Source: Bacillota bacterium (GTDB lineage Bacteria; Bacillota; Bacilli; Paenibacillales; Paenibacillaceae). Taken from it: a stretch of DNA of 64,000 nt. The translations under genes and the position numbers were made by a program. Shown piece after piece: positions 53,345 through 62,763 of the stretch. The notes under the pieces are model-generated. The model searched no databases. It had not been told where the DNA came from and worked only from the letters and a program-made list of their open reading frames with translations. The stretch spans positions 75,802-139,801 of the forward strand of contig JAEWPC010000042.1 in assembly GCA_023460795.1 (NCBI GenBank), given 5' to 3'. The first letter of the stretch is position 1, and every line of letters begins with the position of its first letter.

Positions 53345-54525
53345 CCAGGAAGCTCTTCATCTTGTCCATGGCGCTGTCCGTACTCCTGACTTGCGTCTCC
53401 TGCGTCGGCCAACGGCAAATCAACGAGCTGGCGATCGTGACGGCGGTCGGCATCGAGAACGGCGAGAAACCCGGCACGATTCGGCTCTCCGCGCAAATGA
53501 TCCGCCCGTCGGATGCGAGAGGGCAGACCGGCGCTCCTTCGGGCGGAACCGGAGAACCGATCTATTCCGCATTAGCCGAAGGGGAAACGATATTCGAAGC
53601 GATTCGCAACCTCGGGAGATTCGCCTCGCGCAGAGTGTACTGGGCGCACAACTTCCTCATCGTCCTCCAAGAGGATTACGCAAGGAACGGCATAGAGGAC
53701 ATGGTCGACTTTTTCACGCGAAACCATGAGCTGCGGATGAATACGAGGGTAGCCGTGACGTCGGACTCCCCGGCAGAGATCATCTCGACGATTACGGGAC
53801 TTGAGGTCGTGCCGGGCGAAGCAGTCGATAATTTGTTCCGGGACAGCAAGATCGTCGGCCAGGCGCCGTCAATCGATATGAAGAACCTGGAAGAAGCGTA
53901 TTTAAGCACCTCGTCAGAACCGATATTAGCCAGATTATCGCTCGTATCGAGAGGAATATCGAACAAGAAGCCGCAGGAGCACGGCTCGCTTAAGCAGGTG
54001 GAATTGGCGGGTGCGGCTGCTTTCAGAAAGGGGAAAATGGTCGGTTGGCTCTCGCCGGAGGAGACGCGCGGATTGTTGTTTTTTACGGAAAGGCTGGGTA
54101 ACGGCATCGTGGTAGTCGGCTGTCCGAACAACGGCAACAAGCTGTCCGTGGAATTTCGCAACGCGAAACTGAAGGTAACTCCCTCCTATAAGAATCAGCA
54201 GCCGGAGTTTCGAATCGCGCTGCGAACGAAGGCGGACGTCGTGGAGTCGGGGTGCGATACGGATATCGCCAAAATCCGCGCCGACATCGAACGAGCGCTG
54301 GAGGATCAGTTGAAACAGGCAGTCGTGGGGACCCTGAACAAAGCGCAGCGTCAGTTCCACTCCGATATCTTGAAGCTGGCGGACGTCTTCCGCAACAAGT
54401 TCCCGGCGGAATGGCGTAAGGTCGGGAAGCAGTGGAGCTCCGCGTTCTCCGAAGCTCCAATCCTAGTTACGGTCAAAGCGAAAGTGAATAGCGTCGTATT
54501 GAAGTCGGTGGGAAGTGTAAAATGA
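53341..54525 (+). CDS. gerC: Ger(x)C-family germinant-receptor lipoprotein
   Basis: 394 residues. Signal peptide MALSVLLTCVSCVGQRQINE with the lipobox cysteine, then the Ger(x)C core: ELAIVTAVGIENGEKPGTIR, RRVYWAHNFLIVLQEDYARN, and a long C-terminal part. Outer-face lipoprotein subunit. Coupled by four-base overlaps to gerA before and gerB after. Confidence 0.95.
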   Translation: MTRKLFILSMALSVLLTCVSCVGQRQINELAIVTAVGIENGEKPGTIRLSAQMIRPSDARGQTGAPSGGTGEPIYSALAEGETIFEAIRNLGRFASRRVYWAHNFLIVLQEDYARNGIEDMVDFFTRNHELRMNTRVAVTSDSPAEIISTITGLEVVPGEAVDNLFRDSKIVGQAPSIDMKNLEEAYLSTSSEPILARLSLVSRGISNKKPQEHGSLKQVELAGAAAFRKGKMVGWLSPEETRGLLFFTERLGNGIVVVGCPNNGNKLSVEFRNAKLKVTPSYKNQQPEFRIALRTKADVVESGCDTDIAKIRADIERALEDQLKQAVVGTLNKAQRQFHSDILKLADVFRNKFPAEWRKVGKQWSSAFSEAPILVTVKAKVNSVVLKSVGSVK

Positions 54526-55625
54526 CGAAAATTCGGATTAGCAACGGGATGTTCATCGCGATGATCGTCAATATGATCTTCGTCAAATCGATCGGCGTGA
54601 CGCAAGGGACGCTGGCGCGAATCGCCGGACAGGACATGTGGCTGGCGACTTTGCTGGGCACGCTTCAGAGCATGCTCATCATGTACGTCACGTATTTGGC
54701 CATGAAGCGCGCGCCGGGCATGAATTTCATGTCGCTAGGCGAGGCCGTGCTGGGCAGGTGGCTAGGGAAGCTCGTCGCCTTGATCGTTCTGGTGTTCTTC
54801 ATCGCCTCAAGCGGTCCGATCATGATGACCTTCGTCTATCATCTGCAGGATTATTTTCTGCCGGAGGCGCCGTTGTCGCTGTTCCTCGTCTCCTCGTTGC
54901 TCGTCGGCGCGCTGGGCTGTTTCTACGGCTTGGAGGTCATCGCGCGGCTGGCGCTGCTTGGCATGCTGTTCATTTTCCTGCTGAACGTGCTTATCATCAT
55001 CGGATCGACCCAAGAATTCGATATTCGCAACTTGCTTCCCGTGCTTGAACAAGGATTTCCTGCGGTGGCTGAAGCGAGTCTGCACTATGACGCGGATTGC
55101 GCGATGGCGGTCATGATGGCAGCGATCGTCATGCCGTTCGTCAATAACTCCGATAAGCTCGGCGGGCGGATCGGCATGACCGGCTTAGCGGCTACGGGGA
55201 TGGTGACGCTCATCTGGGCGTTGTTGGAAGGGGCCGTTCTGTCCTCGGAGGTAACTTCTCAATACACGGTCTCCTGCATGAAGCTGGCCAGGAACGCGCA
55301 CATCGGCGAATTCCTGCAACGCTACGAGATGATTATGATCGCCCTATACTCCGTCCCCGTGCTGTTCGAGATTATGATCTGCATCTACGGAACGTCGGTG
55401 TCGATGTCGAAGCTGTTCGGACTTCGAAGCGACAGATGGACGATCGTTCCGGCATGCTTGATCATCGCCGGGTTCAGCTATCGGATCGTTGGCGATCATT
55501 TTAAAGCGATGGAATATCTCGAGAAAGTATGGCCGTACATCGCGCTTCCGATCGCGTTCGGGCTGCCCGTCGTCATGCTGTGGCTTGCGGTGGCGTTCCG
55601 CGGGAAGCTGCGCCGGGCGGGGTGA
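54522..55625 (+). CDS. gerB: GerB-family germinant-receptor permease
   Basis: 367 residues with ten helices of the endospore germination permease family (APC superfamily): MTKIRISNGMFIAMIVNMIF, VFFIASSGPIMMTFVYHLQD, LSLFLVSSLLVGALGCFYGL. B subunits bind the germinant. The order A-C-B differs from the B. subtilis gerA order A-B-C but is common in paenibacilli. Confidence 0.94.
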   Translation: MTKIRISNGMFIAMIVNMIFVKSIGVTQGTLARIAGQDMWLATLLGTLQSMLIMYVTYLAMKRAPGMNFMSLGEAVLGRWLGKLVALIVLVFFIASSGPIMMTFVYHLQDYFLPEAPLSLFLVSSLLVGALGCFYGLEVIARLALLGMLFIFLLNVLIIIGSTQEFDIRNLLPVLEQGFPAVAEASLHYDADCAMAVMMAAIVMPFVNNSDKLGGRIGMTGLAATGMVTLIWALLEGAVLSSEVTSQYTVSCMKLARNAHIGEFLQRYEMIMIALYSVPVLFEIMICIYGTSVSMSKLFGLRSDRWTIVPACLIIAGFSYRIVGDHFKAMEYLEKVWPYIALPIAFGLPVVMLWLAVAFRGKLRRAG

Positions 55626-55708
55626 GTCGGATTGTTCTCGCTTCGCCCAGATCAATCGTGTACAATTTACCTCATACCCGCGCGGAATCCTTGATAAGGA
55701 GTGGAAGG

Positions 55709-56182
55709 ATGCAGACAATAACGCCTTTCCTATGGTTTGACGGCAACGCGGAGGAAGCGATGAACCACTACGTTTCGATTTTCAAAGGCTCCAAGATCGT
55801 AAGTATAAGCCGTTATCGGGATGGGGATCGGCAAGGTCAAGTCATATCGGGCACGTTCGAGCTGGAAGGCCAGCGGTTTATGGCGATCGACGGGGGACCG
55901 CATTATAAGTTCACGCCGGCTATCTCTCTGTACGTCAACTGCGTTACACAGGCCGAGGTAGATGAGCTGTGGGAGAAATTGACCGACGGGGGAGAACCCG
56001 GAAGGTGCGGCTGGCTGATCGACAAGTTCGGCGTATCCTGGCAGATCATCCCCGAGGCTCTTGGGCGCTTGATGGGAGACCCTGACCGGGAGAAGGCCGG
56101 AAGAGTCGTGAACGCGATGCTCAAGATGGATAAGCTCGATATCGCGCTGCTAAGGGAAGCATACGAAGGTAAATCGGATTAA
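55709..56182 (+). CDS. VOC-superfamily (PhnB-like, 3-demethylubiquinone methyltransferase-like) protein
   Basis: 157 residues from ATG 55709 behind AAGGAGTGGAAGG. MQTITPFLWFDGNAEEAMNH is the signature start (W-F-D-x-x-A-E-E-A), then FKGSKIVSISRYRDGD, FMAIDGGPHYKFTPAISLYV and CGWLIDKFGVSWQIIPEAL. The fold is glyoxalase-like and the frequent methyltransferase label is historical. Longer in-frame starts (to 55529) lie inside gerB. Function unknown. Confidence 0.88.
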   Translation: MQTITPFLWFDGNAEEAMNHYVSIFKGSKIVSISRYRDGDRQGQVISGTFELEGQRFMAIDGGPHYKFTPAISLYVNCVTQAEVDELWEKLTDGGEPGRCGWLIDKFGVSWQIIPEALGRLMGDPDREKAGRVVNAMLKMDKLDIALLREAYEGKSD

Positions 56183-56201
56183 CGGCAGCGATGCCGTTTT
56201 T
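56181..56201 (+). terminator. Terminator between the VOC gene and htpG
   Basis: AACGGCA-GCGA-TGCCGTT followed by a run of Ts. It overlaps the stop codon of the VOC gene and ends just before the htpG promoter. Confidence 0.8.
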
Positions 56202-56210
56202 TTGCGCACC

Positions 56211-56238
56211 TTGACAGGCGAACGAAGATAATGATAAT
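56211..56238 (+). promoter_or_regulatory. Sigma-A promoter of htpG
   Basis: TTGACA (56211-56216), 16 bases, GATAAT (56233-56238). The CIRCE element follows at the expected start site. Confidence 0.75.
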
Positions 56239-56247
56239 AAATAAGTG

Positions 56248-56274
56248 TTGGCACTCTAACGGTGAGAGTGCTAA
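56248..56274 (+). promoter_or_regulatory. CIRCE operator upstream of htpG
   Basis: TTGGCACTC, nine bases, GAGTGCTAA: 17 of 18 arm positions match CIRCE. It lies between the promoter and the start codon at 56300. Implies HrcA control of Hsp90 in this organism. Confidence 0.9.
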
Positions 56275-56299
56275 TCTATGTCGCAAAGGGGTAATCGCA

Positions 56300-58174
56300 A
56301 TGTCCAAGCAACAGTTCAAAGCCGAATCCAAGCGTCTGCTCGAGATGATGATCAACTCGATCTACACGCAGCGGGAGATTTTCTTAAGAGAGCTTATTTC
56401 GAACGCCAGCGACGCCATCGATAAAATTTATTACCGCGCGCTAACCGACGATTCCATCGTTTTCGACAAAGACAATTACTACATAAAGGTGATCGCGGAC
56501 AAAGAGAATAGAACGCTCACGATCCGCGATACCGGCATCGGCATGACCCGCGAGGAGCTCGAGAACAATCTCGGCATCATCGCCAAGAGCGGCTCCCTCG
56601 CCTTCAAGAAGGAGAACGAGTCGCAAGACGGTCACGATATCATCGGCCAATTCGGCGTCGGCTTCTATTCCGCCTTCATGGTGGCAGACCGCGTGACGGT
56701 AATCAGCCGCCCGCTTGACGGCGACGGCGCGTTCAAGTGGGAATCCGAAGGCGCGGACGGCTACACGATCGAACCGGCCGACAAAGCCGAAGTCGGTACG
56801 GAGATTACTCTGACCATCAAAGCGAACACGGAAGACGACAGCTACGACGAGTTCCTCGAGGAGTATCGCCTTCGTTCGATCATCAAGAAGTACTCCGACT
56901 TCATTCGTTATCCGATCAAGATGGACGTCGCCCGCAGCCGCAAGAAGGAAGGAACGGAGGACGAGTACGAGCAATACCAAGAAGAGCAGACGGTCAACAG
57001 CCTCGTTCCGATCTGGAAGAAGAACAAGAGCGAGCTGACGGACGAAGACTACAACAACTTCTACAACGAGAAGCATTACGGCTTCGATACGCCGATCAAG
57101 CACATCCATATCAGCGTCGACGGAGCGGTCCGCTATAACGCGATTCTGTACATTCCCGGCAGCATGCCGTTCGACTACTATACGAAGGAATACGAGAAAG
57201 GCCTTGAGCTGTATTCCAGCGGCGTCCTGATCATGAATAAGTGCGCGGACCTGCTGCCGGACTACTTCAGCTTCGTGAAAGGTCTCGTCGACTCCGAGGA
57301 TCTGTCGCTGAACATCTCCCGCGAGATGCTGCAGCACGACCGCCAGCTGAAGCTGATCGCGAAGAACATCCAGAGCAAGATCAAGAGCCAGCTCCAAAGT
57401 CTGCTGAAGGACGAACGCGACAAGTACGAGGAGTTCTACAAGGCGTTCGGCAGACAGCTGAAGTTCGGCGTCTACAGCGACTACGGCATGAACAAGGAAG
57501 TCCTGCAGGATTTGCTTCTGTTCTACTCGTCCAAGGAGAAGAAGCAAGTTACGCTCGACGAGTATATCGCCAGAATGCCGGAAGACCAGAAGTTTATCTA
57601 TTACGCATCGGGCGAATCGATCGAACGGATCGAGAAGCTGCCGCAGACGGAGCTCGTCGCGGACAAGGGCTACGAAATTCTGTATTTCACCGACGACATC
57701 GACGAATTCGCGATCAAGATGATCGGCAAGTACAAGGAGAAGGAATTCAAGTCCGTATCCAGCGGAGACCTCGGCATCGAAGCGGACGAGAAGGACGCCA
57801 AGGACGACGGGGAAGAGAACAAGGACCTGTTCGAAGCGATGAAGTCGCAGCTGTCGGATAAGGTGAAGAACGTCCGTGCTTCGAAACGGCTTAAGTCTCA
57901 TCCGGTCTGCTTCTCCACCGAAGGCGAGCTGACGATCGAGATGGAGAAGGTGCTGAAGCAGATGCCGAACGCCGGCGACGTCAAAGCGGACAAAGTACTG
58001 GAGATCAACGTGAACCATCCGGTGTTCCTATCGCTGAAGGACGCGTATGCGAACGATAAGACGAAGCTGGAACTGTACACGACGCTGCTCTATCATCAAG
58101 CGCTGCTGATCGAAGGCTTGCCGATCGAGGATCCGGTCGCATTCACGAACGATATTTGCAAAGTGATGGTGTAA
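56300..58174 (+). CDS. htpG: HtpG, bacterial Hsp90 chaperone
   Basis: 624 residues from ATG 56300 behind AAAGGGG. GHKL ATPase N-domain: RELISNASDAIDK, IRDTGIGMTREEL, GQFGVGFYSAFMVADRV. The middle domain includes SREMLQHDRQLKLIAKNIQ; the C-terminal dimerisation domain starts around SQLSDKVKNVRASKRLKSHP. Cytosolic ATP-driven chaperone. Class I heat-shock control through CIRCE differs from B. subtilis, where htpG is not HrcA-regulated. The stop overlaps the next ATG. Confidence 0.96.
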   Translation: MSKQQFKAESKRLLEMMINSIYTQREIFLRELISNASDAIDKIYYRALTDDSIVFDKDNYYIKVIADKENRTLTIRDTGIGMTREELENNLGIIAKSGSLAFKKENESQDGHDIIGQFGVGFYSAFMVADRVTVISRPLDGDGAFKWESEGADGYTIEPADKAEVGTEITLTIKANTEDDSYDEFLEEYRLRSIIKKYSDFIRYPIKMDVARSRKKEGTEDEYEQYQEEQTVNSLVPIWKKNKSELTDEDYNNFYNEKHYGFDTPIKHIHISVDGAVRYNAILYIPGSMPFDYYTKEYEKGLELYSSGVLIMNKCADLLPDYFSFVKGLVDSEDLSLNISREMLQHDRQLKLIAKNIQSKIKSQLQSLLKDERDKYEEFYKAFGRQLKFGVYSDYGMNKEVLQDLLLFYSSKEKKQVTLDEYIARMPEDQKFIYYASGESIERIEKLPQTELVADKGYEILYFTDDIDEFAIKMIGKYKEKEFKSVSSGDLGIEADEKDAKDDGEENKDLFEAMKSQLSDKVKNVRASKRLKSHPVCFSTEGELTIEMEKVLKQMPNAGDVKADKVLEINVNHPVFLSLKDAYANDKTKLELYTTLLYHQALLIEGLPIEDPVAFTNDICKVMV

Positions 58175-58908
58175 TGGAATACCTCTTCGAGACGGTAGAC
58201 CGTAACTACGAAGATTTCGCGAGCGGCAGAGTGCTGTATAACGCGCGGGGAACGACGGCGTTCCCCGTACGGCTGGCGAGCGAAATCGCGCAACGTTGCA
58301 TGGGGTTCCTCGAGAACAAGGGGGTAAACGGGCAGTATTCGGTATACGACCCTTGCTGCGGGGGAGCTTATCTGCTAACGGTGATCGGCTTGCTGCATGG
58401 CGGTCGGGTGAATCGTATCTATGCCTCGGACGTTAATGCGGACGTACTTGGGGTTGCGGCCAAGAACCTGTCGCTGTTGACGCCTGAGGGGCTTGGCGAG
58501 CGGAGAGCGGAGCTGGGAAAGCTGATCGAATGTTATGGCAAAGCTTCTCATCGGGAAGCGGTTGCCAGTGCCGATAGGTTAGGCCATCTTCTCGCCGGAT
58601 CTAGCATCGGGAGCGTAGAGACTTTCCCCGCCGACATTACGAAGCCCGGGGAAGTGCCGGAGCGATGCCGGGACTTGAATCTCGTCATCACGGACCTGCC
58701 GTACGGCGATATCGTCAGTTGGACCGGGGACAGCGCGGATCCGGTGAACGACCTGTTCGAGCTCGCGTACGAGAGGATGGCGCCTTCCCGGTCCGTGCTC
58801 GCGATTATCGCGGACAAGAGCCGGAAGCTGCGCCACGACAAATTCAAGCGGCTGCAGTCGGTCAAGATCGGCAAGCGGGTATTCGGTATATTCGAACCGA
58901 TCGTATAA
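58174..58908 (+). CDS. AviRa-like 23S rRNA methyltransferase
   Basis: 244 residues. TTAFPVRLASEIAQRCMGF, VYDPCCGGAYLLTVIGLLHG (SAM-binding), YASDVNADVLGVAAKNLSLL, ECYGKASHREAVASADRL and LVITDLPYGDIVSWTGD follow the order seen in AviRa. AviRa methylates a guanosine in 23S rRNA and gives avilamycin resistance in the producer. The ATG overlaps the htpG stop and has no ribosome site of its own, so translation is probably coupled and heat-inducible. Whether it methylates the same base is unknown. Confidence 0.82.
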   Translation: MEYLFETVDRNYEDFASGRVLYNARGTTAFPVRLASEIAQRCMGFLENKGVNGQYSVYDPCCGGAYLLTVIGLLHGGRVNRIYASDVNADVLGVAAKNLSLLTPEGLGERRAELGKLIECYGKASHREAVASADRLGHLLAGSSIGSVETFPADITKPGEVPERCRDLNLVITDLPYGDIVSWTGDSADPVNDLFELAYERMAPSRSVLAIIADKSRKLRHDKFKRLQSVKIGKRVFGIFEPIV

Positions 58909-58911
58909 CAT

Positions 58912-58952
58912 AACGGTGGCCCTATGGACTTCAAGTCCACGGGGCCACCGTT
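58912..58952. terminator. Bidirectional terminator
   Basis: AACGGTGGCCC pairs with GGGCCACCGTT with an inner GGACT/AGTCC. Separates the convergent methyltransferase and HD-GYP genes. Confidence 0.85.
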
Positions 58953-58961
58953 GTTTATGCG

Positions 58962-60518
58962 CTAATCCGCGTATTGGTTTCTGATCTCCAGCATGCTGTC
59001 CAAGTTCTCCAAGAAGATGTTCACGAGCGCGGGATCGAAGTGGCGCCCGCTTTGCTCCTTGAAGTAATCCAGGATTTGTTCCAGCGGCCACGCTTTCTTG
59101 TAGACCCTGTCGCTGCCGAGCGCGTCGAACACGTCCGCCAAGGCGACGATGCGGCCGTAGACATGGATGTCTTCGCCGGCGAGTCCGTTCGGGTAACCCG
59201 TGCCGTCGTACTTCTCGTGGTGCTGGTAAGCGATGATCGCGGCGGTCTGGATGATCTCGCGCTTCGAATGGTTCAGCATCGCGTAGCCGTAGTTGGCGTG
59301 GTTCTTGATGACGTCGAACTCGTCGGGCGTCAGCTTGCCCGGTTTGTTCAGGATCGCGTCCGGAACGGCTACTTTGCCGACGTCGTGCATCGACGACGCA
59401 AGCTTGACCATCTCCGCTTCTTCCTCTGGAATGCCGTACTTGAGCGCCAGCAGCTTCGTATATTCGGCCACGCGCTTAACGTGATAGCCGGTCTCCTTGG
59501 AGCGCGTCTCCGCGATTTCTCCTAAAGTGAATATGATTTCCTTCTGCGTGTTCTCGACTTCTTCGTTCAGATAGATGTTCTCGAACGCGATCGATACGTT
59601 GGCGCAGTAAATCTCGATCAAGTAGCGGTTCCATTCGTTCAAGTCTTTGGAACCTTCGAAGTAGATGACGTTCTCCTTGCCGGATTTGCTGCGGAAATAA
59701 CAAGTGAAATAAGAGTCCTGAAACTCGCTCGTCTTGTTCCTGAACGTCATCTCGATGCAATGGTAGACGTGCGCGGGAACGACGTTCTCGATTTTCTCGT
59801 TATCGTTGAAGGAGTAGTCCCCGGAAGCCGCCAGAATATAAATTTCTTCTTGTCCGCCCTTCGCGGCGGCGAAGCTGTTGCAATGGAGCGCGTTCTTGTT
59901 CAGGTTCAGAATCGAGGTCAGCTGCGTCAAGACGCCGGAAGCGAACTTGCGCATCGATTTGAGCTCGAACAAGTCCGCGGAGGAGTTGATGATTTTCTCC
60001 AAGCCGACTTTGTTGTTCTCGATGACCATAATATCCCGATAAGAACGAAGCGCCGCCATCATCGTCGTGTACAGCTTCTGCGAGGTCAGCTCGGTTTTTT
60101 CCTTGTAATCGTTAATGTCGTAGTTCGCGATCACGACGCGCTCCGGCGCCTGACCGGGCTGTCCGGTGCGCAGAATAATGCGGACAGAGGTTCTGCCGAG
60201 GTCTTCGCGTATGTATTTGACGAGCTTCAGGCCGGTATCGTCCGCGTCCATTACGACGTCGAGCAGGATGACCGCCGCGTCCGCATGCTCATCGATCAGA
60301 GCGCGCGCCTCCGCCTCGGAATAAGCGCTGATGAACTGCAGCCGTTTGTCGTCGAACTCGAAATCGCTGAGTACCATGCGCGTAAGCTGATGAACCTCTT
60401 TCTCGTCATCGACGATGATGACCTTCCATCGTTCGTTGTTGCCGGAACCGTTATTCGGCGAATCATTATTATCTTCTTCCGCGAATACGAGGAAATCGTC
60501 TGCTTGATTCGTCGTCAT
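58962..60518 (-). CDS. Response regulator with DUF3369 and HD-GYP cyclic-di-GMP phosphodiesterase domains
   Basis: 518 residues. REC domain at about 30-155 with D37/D38 and phospho-acceptor D87 (VILLDVVMD). A GAF-like DUF3369 region occupies about 185-330. The HD-GYP domain is C-terminal: SSMHDVGKVAVPDAILNKPG, NHANYGYAML, AYQHHEKYDGTGYPNGLAGE. HD-GYP enzymes hydrolyse c-di-GMP. Its kinase partner is 13 bases upstream (60532). Together with the GGDEF-EAL protein at 44345 it makes c-di-GMP turnover a theme of the window. Confidence 0.93.
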   Translation of the reverse strand: MTTNQADDFLVFAEEDNNDSPNNGSGNNERWKVIIVDDEKEVHQLTRMVLSDFEFDDKRLQFISAYSEAEARALIDEHADAAVILLDVVMDADDTGLKLVKYIREDLGRTSVRIILRTGQPGQAPERVVIANYDINDYKEKTELTSQKLYTTMMAALRSYRDIMVIENNKVGLEKIINSSADLFELKSMRKFASGVLTQLTSILNLNKNALHCNSFAAAKGGQEEIYILAASGDYSFNDNEKIENVVPAHVYHCIEMTFRNKTSEFQDSYFTCYFRSKSGKENVIYFEGSKDLNEWNRYLIEIYCANVSIAFENIYLNEEVENTQKEIIFTLGEIAETRSKETGYHVKRVAEYTKLLALKYGIPEEEAEMVKLASSMHDVGKVAVPDAILNKPGKLTPDEFDVIKNHANYGYAMLNHSKREIIQTAAIIAYQHHEKYDGTGYPNGLAGEDIHVYGRIVALADVFDALGSDRVYKKAWPLEQILDYFKEQSGRHFDPALVNIFLENLDSMLEIRNQYAD

Positions 60519-60531
60519 GAATGATGCCCCC

Positions 60532-62070
60532 TCATTGATTCGGTATTTCTATCGTGAACGCGGTGCCTTGTCCGAGCTCGCTCTCGCACGTGATCGTGCC
60601 GCCGAGCGACTGGACGACGAGATTATAGACGATATGCATGCCAAGCCCCGTACCGCCGCCGCTGCGATTCGTCGTGAAGAACGGGTCGAAGATTTGCGAG
60701 ACGACTTCGGGCGGCATACCCTTGCCGTTGTCGGAGTATCTCAGCGTGACCTTGCCGTTGTATTCGAGCACGTGAATCTCGATTGTACCCTCATCTTTAT
60801 CCGTAAAGGCATGGATCAGAGAATTCATAATGAAATTGGTAAGCAGCTGCGAGATCGTGCCGGGGTCCGTGTAAAGTTCGATCTGATCCGAGCCGTGAAC
60901 CTCGACATGATGTTTCGTCTTCTTCAAATTCGGCTGCAGGCTGACGAGCACTTCATGGATGTAGGCTTTCAGCTTGAAGCGGCGCTTCGCTTGCGCGCTG
61001 CTGTCGACGGCGACTTGCTTGAAGCTGCGTATCAGCTCCGAGGCGCGGAACAGGTTCGTCTGAATCATTCCGGTCGTGTCTTGAATCACTCGCAAGTATT
61101 CGTCCAGATCCGATCGCTTCATTTTCCCGCTTGCGTATATCTCATGGAACTCCTTCGATTTCTCGTCCATGTACGAGACTGCCGTCACGCCGATTCCGAT
61201 CGGAGTATTGATCTCGTGCGATACGCCGGCGACGAGATTGCCCAAGGCGACCATTTTCTCCGATTCGACCAATTGCTTCTGCGTGTGCTGCACGATATCC
61301 ATCGCTTTCTTCAGCTCGGTATACCGGCCTTCGAGGTCGATGACCATCTCGTTGAACGCGGAGGCGACCTCGTTAATCTCCTGGCTGGAGTTGAGCGAGA
61401 TGTCCTTGTACGGCAACCCTTGCTTCACCGATACGGCCGCCGAACGAAGCTTCAGCAGCGGGCGAAGCAGCAGCTTGCGGATGATGTAAGACAGCGACAG
61501 CAACAGGACGACGGTAGCGGCTAATCCGACGACGATAATGATCTGTACGCGCTTTCGGATTAACGCTTTGCTGTCGGAGGTGTCGATGAGCAGCTCGATG
61601 GCGCCGATCGTCAATCCGTCTTCCTTGAGCGGAGCGGTCAACCGGTCCTTCGGAATGCCGTCGGCCTCGTTGTTCAGATGCTCGACGAGCGTACGATTGT
61701 CCCCCAGTAGTCCGAGCATGTTCGGAGGAGAAGGCTCGCCGATGCGGCTGCGATCCGTCGAAGCTTGGATTTCTTCCTCGCCGAATAGCGTGAGCTGCAG
61801 TACGCCTTTGTTTTTATATTGGATATAGTCGAAAATTTGCTGTACGTCTTTGATGGAGTGCGATTCTTCGTACCTGCCGTTGATGGCGGTCGTCATTCCG
61901 TCGAGCTGACTCACGTACGTCTCTTCGACGGATTTGCGCAAGCTATACGTGTCGAACCATACGATGATGGACATCGTAACGACGGTAACGACCGTAACGA
62001 ACATGAGCAGTTTCGTTTGGAGGCTAAATCGGCGATATAGGGGCGTAGGTTTCTGCGTCTCTGTCGTCAT
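60532..62070 (-). CDS. Membrane sensor histidine kinase
   Basis: 512 residues. N-terminal helix (LLMFVTVVTVVTMSIIVWF), extracytoplasmic sensor of about 130 residues, second helix (VVGLAATVVLLLSLSYII), HAMP, coiled segment, HisKA-like GVSHEINTPIGIGVTAVSYM (about H285). The ATPase domain reads NFIMNSLIHAFTDKDEGTI, YSDNGKGMPPEVVSQIFDP, GGTGLGMHIVYNLV. Overlaps the lipoprotein gene by four bases and probably phosphorylates the HD-GYP regulator downstream. Signal unknown; the lipoprotein may take part. Confidence 0.93.
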   Translation of the reverse strand: MTTETQKPTPLYRRFSLQTKLLMFVTVVTVVTMSIIVWFDTYSLRKSVEETYVSQLDGMTTAINGRYEESHSIKDVQQIFDYIQYKNKGVLQLTLFGEEEIQASTDRSRIGEPSPPNMLGLLGDNRTLVEHLNNEADGIPKDRLTAPLKEDGLTIGAIELLIDTSDSKALIRKRVQIIIVVGLAATVVLLLSLSYIIRKLLLRPLLKLRSAAVSVKQGLPYKDISLNSSQEINEVASAFNEMVIDLEGRYTELKKAMDIVQHTQKQLVESEKMVALGNLVAGVSHEINTPIGIGVTAVSYMDEKSKEFHEIYASGKMKRSDLDEYLRVIQDTTGMIQTNLFRASELIRSFKQVAVDSSAQAKRRFKLKAYIHEVLVSLQPNLKKTKHHVEVHGSDQIELYTDPGTISQLLTNFIMNSLIHAFTDKDEGTIEIHVLEYNGKVTLRYSDNGKGMPPEVVSQIFDPFFTTNRSGGGTGLGMHIVYNLVVQSLGGTITCESELGQGTAFTIEIPNQ

Positions 62071-62444
62071 TTGATATCGAATTCCTTTTTAACCGTAACG
62101 TCGTAAGGCGTATGGTCGTTATTGTGCAAGCTGACTTTAAGCGTGTGGCGGCCGGGCGGAAGAGGAGGGAATTCGTAAATATTCTCTTTCACGCCGATCT
62201 TGGCTTGGTCGTCCAAGTACATATGGATATGGCCTTCGCCTTCCTCGCGCTGCATGCCATAGTGCTCGGGTGATATATGCATGTCGGTATCGACGGTCAC
62301 TTTCAATTTGTCGCCGTCCAGATCCATCTGCACGTTCAAGGTAGGCTTGAACTTCGGTTTGTCTGTCGTACTTCTTGATTGGTTACCGCACGCCGTCAAC
62401 GTCAATAGGAGACAGCAGATAAGCACGATGGATACTTTGTTCAT
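62067..62444 (-). CDS. Small lipoprotein, first gene of the kinase operon
   Basis: 125 residues. Signal peptide VSIVLICCLLLTLTACGNQ with lipobox cysteine. The mature part has VQMDLDGDKLKVTVDTDMHI, then EGHIHMYLDD and a late PPLPPGRHTLKVSLHNNDHT, an immunoglobulin-like beta domain with a metal-like H-x-H. No enzyme motif. Translational overlap with the kinase suggests an extracytoplasmic accessory or ligand sensor. Confidence 0.8.
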   Translation of the reverse strand: MNKVSIVLICCLLLTLTACGNQSRSTTDKPKFKPTLNVQMDLDGDKLKVTVDTDMHISPEHYGMQREEGEGHIHMYLDDQAKIGVKENIYEFPPLPPGRHTLKVSLHNNDHTPYDVTVKKEFDIK

Positions 62445-62579
62445 GTCGAACTCTCGCCCGCCTTGTAGAATTTTGTTGAAGTTACTATTTCGCTGAACTG
62501 GGCATAAATTCCTCCCTCATGTACGCAAAGTTCCGCTATGATATACTGAAACCATCTATTGAAGAAGGGTGAACCGCGA

Positions 62580-62759
62580 ATGAACGACGAACCGAGAAAA
62601 GTCAGCCTCGGAGACGCCATGAAACGAATGCTGGAGCAGAAGAAGCAGGCGCAGCGCGACGGGCAAAGCCGCCAAGACCACTATTCGACGGACGTAAAGG
62701 CGATGAAGAGCCAGATTAAAAAGAAGCCGAACAATCAGAAAAAGAGAACGGGCGTATAA
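62580..62759 (+). CDS. Small, highly charged protein of unknown function
   Basis: 59 residues from ATG 62580 behind GAAGGGTGA: MNDEPRKVSLGDAMKRMLEQ, followed by a Lys/Gln-rich basic tail. No membrane segment. Four bases before the phosphotransferase gene, so likely co-transcribed. I do not recognise it; a nucleic-acid-binding role would fit its charge but is a guess. Confidence 0.65.
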   Translation: MNDEPRKVSLGDAMKRMLEQKKQAQRDGQSRQDHYSTDVKAMKSQIKKKPNNQKKRTGV

Positions 62760-62763
62760 ACGG

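Noticed and set aside
55529..55708. N-terminal extension of the VOC gene at 55709
   Set aside because: Lies inside gerB; the family start MQTITPFLWFDG with a good ribosome site is at 55709.
56441..58018. 525-codon minus-strand ORF opposite htpG
   Set aside because: Antisense shadow of HtpG with low-complexity Val/Leu/Asp content.
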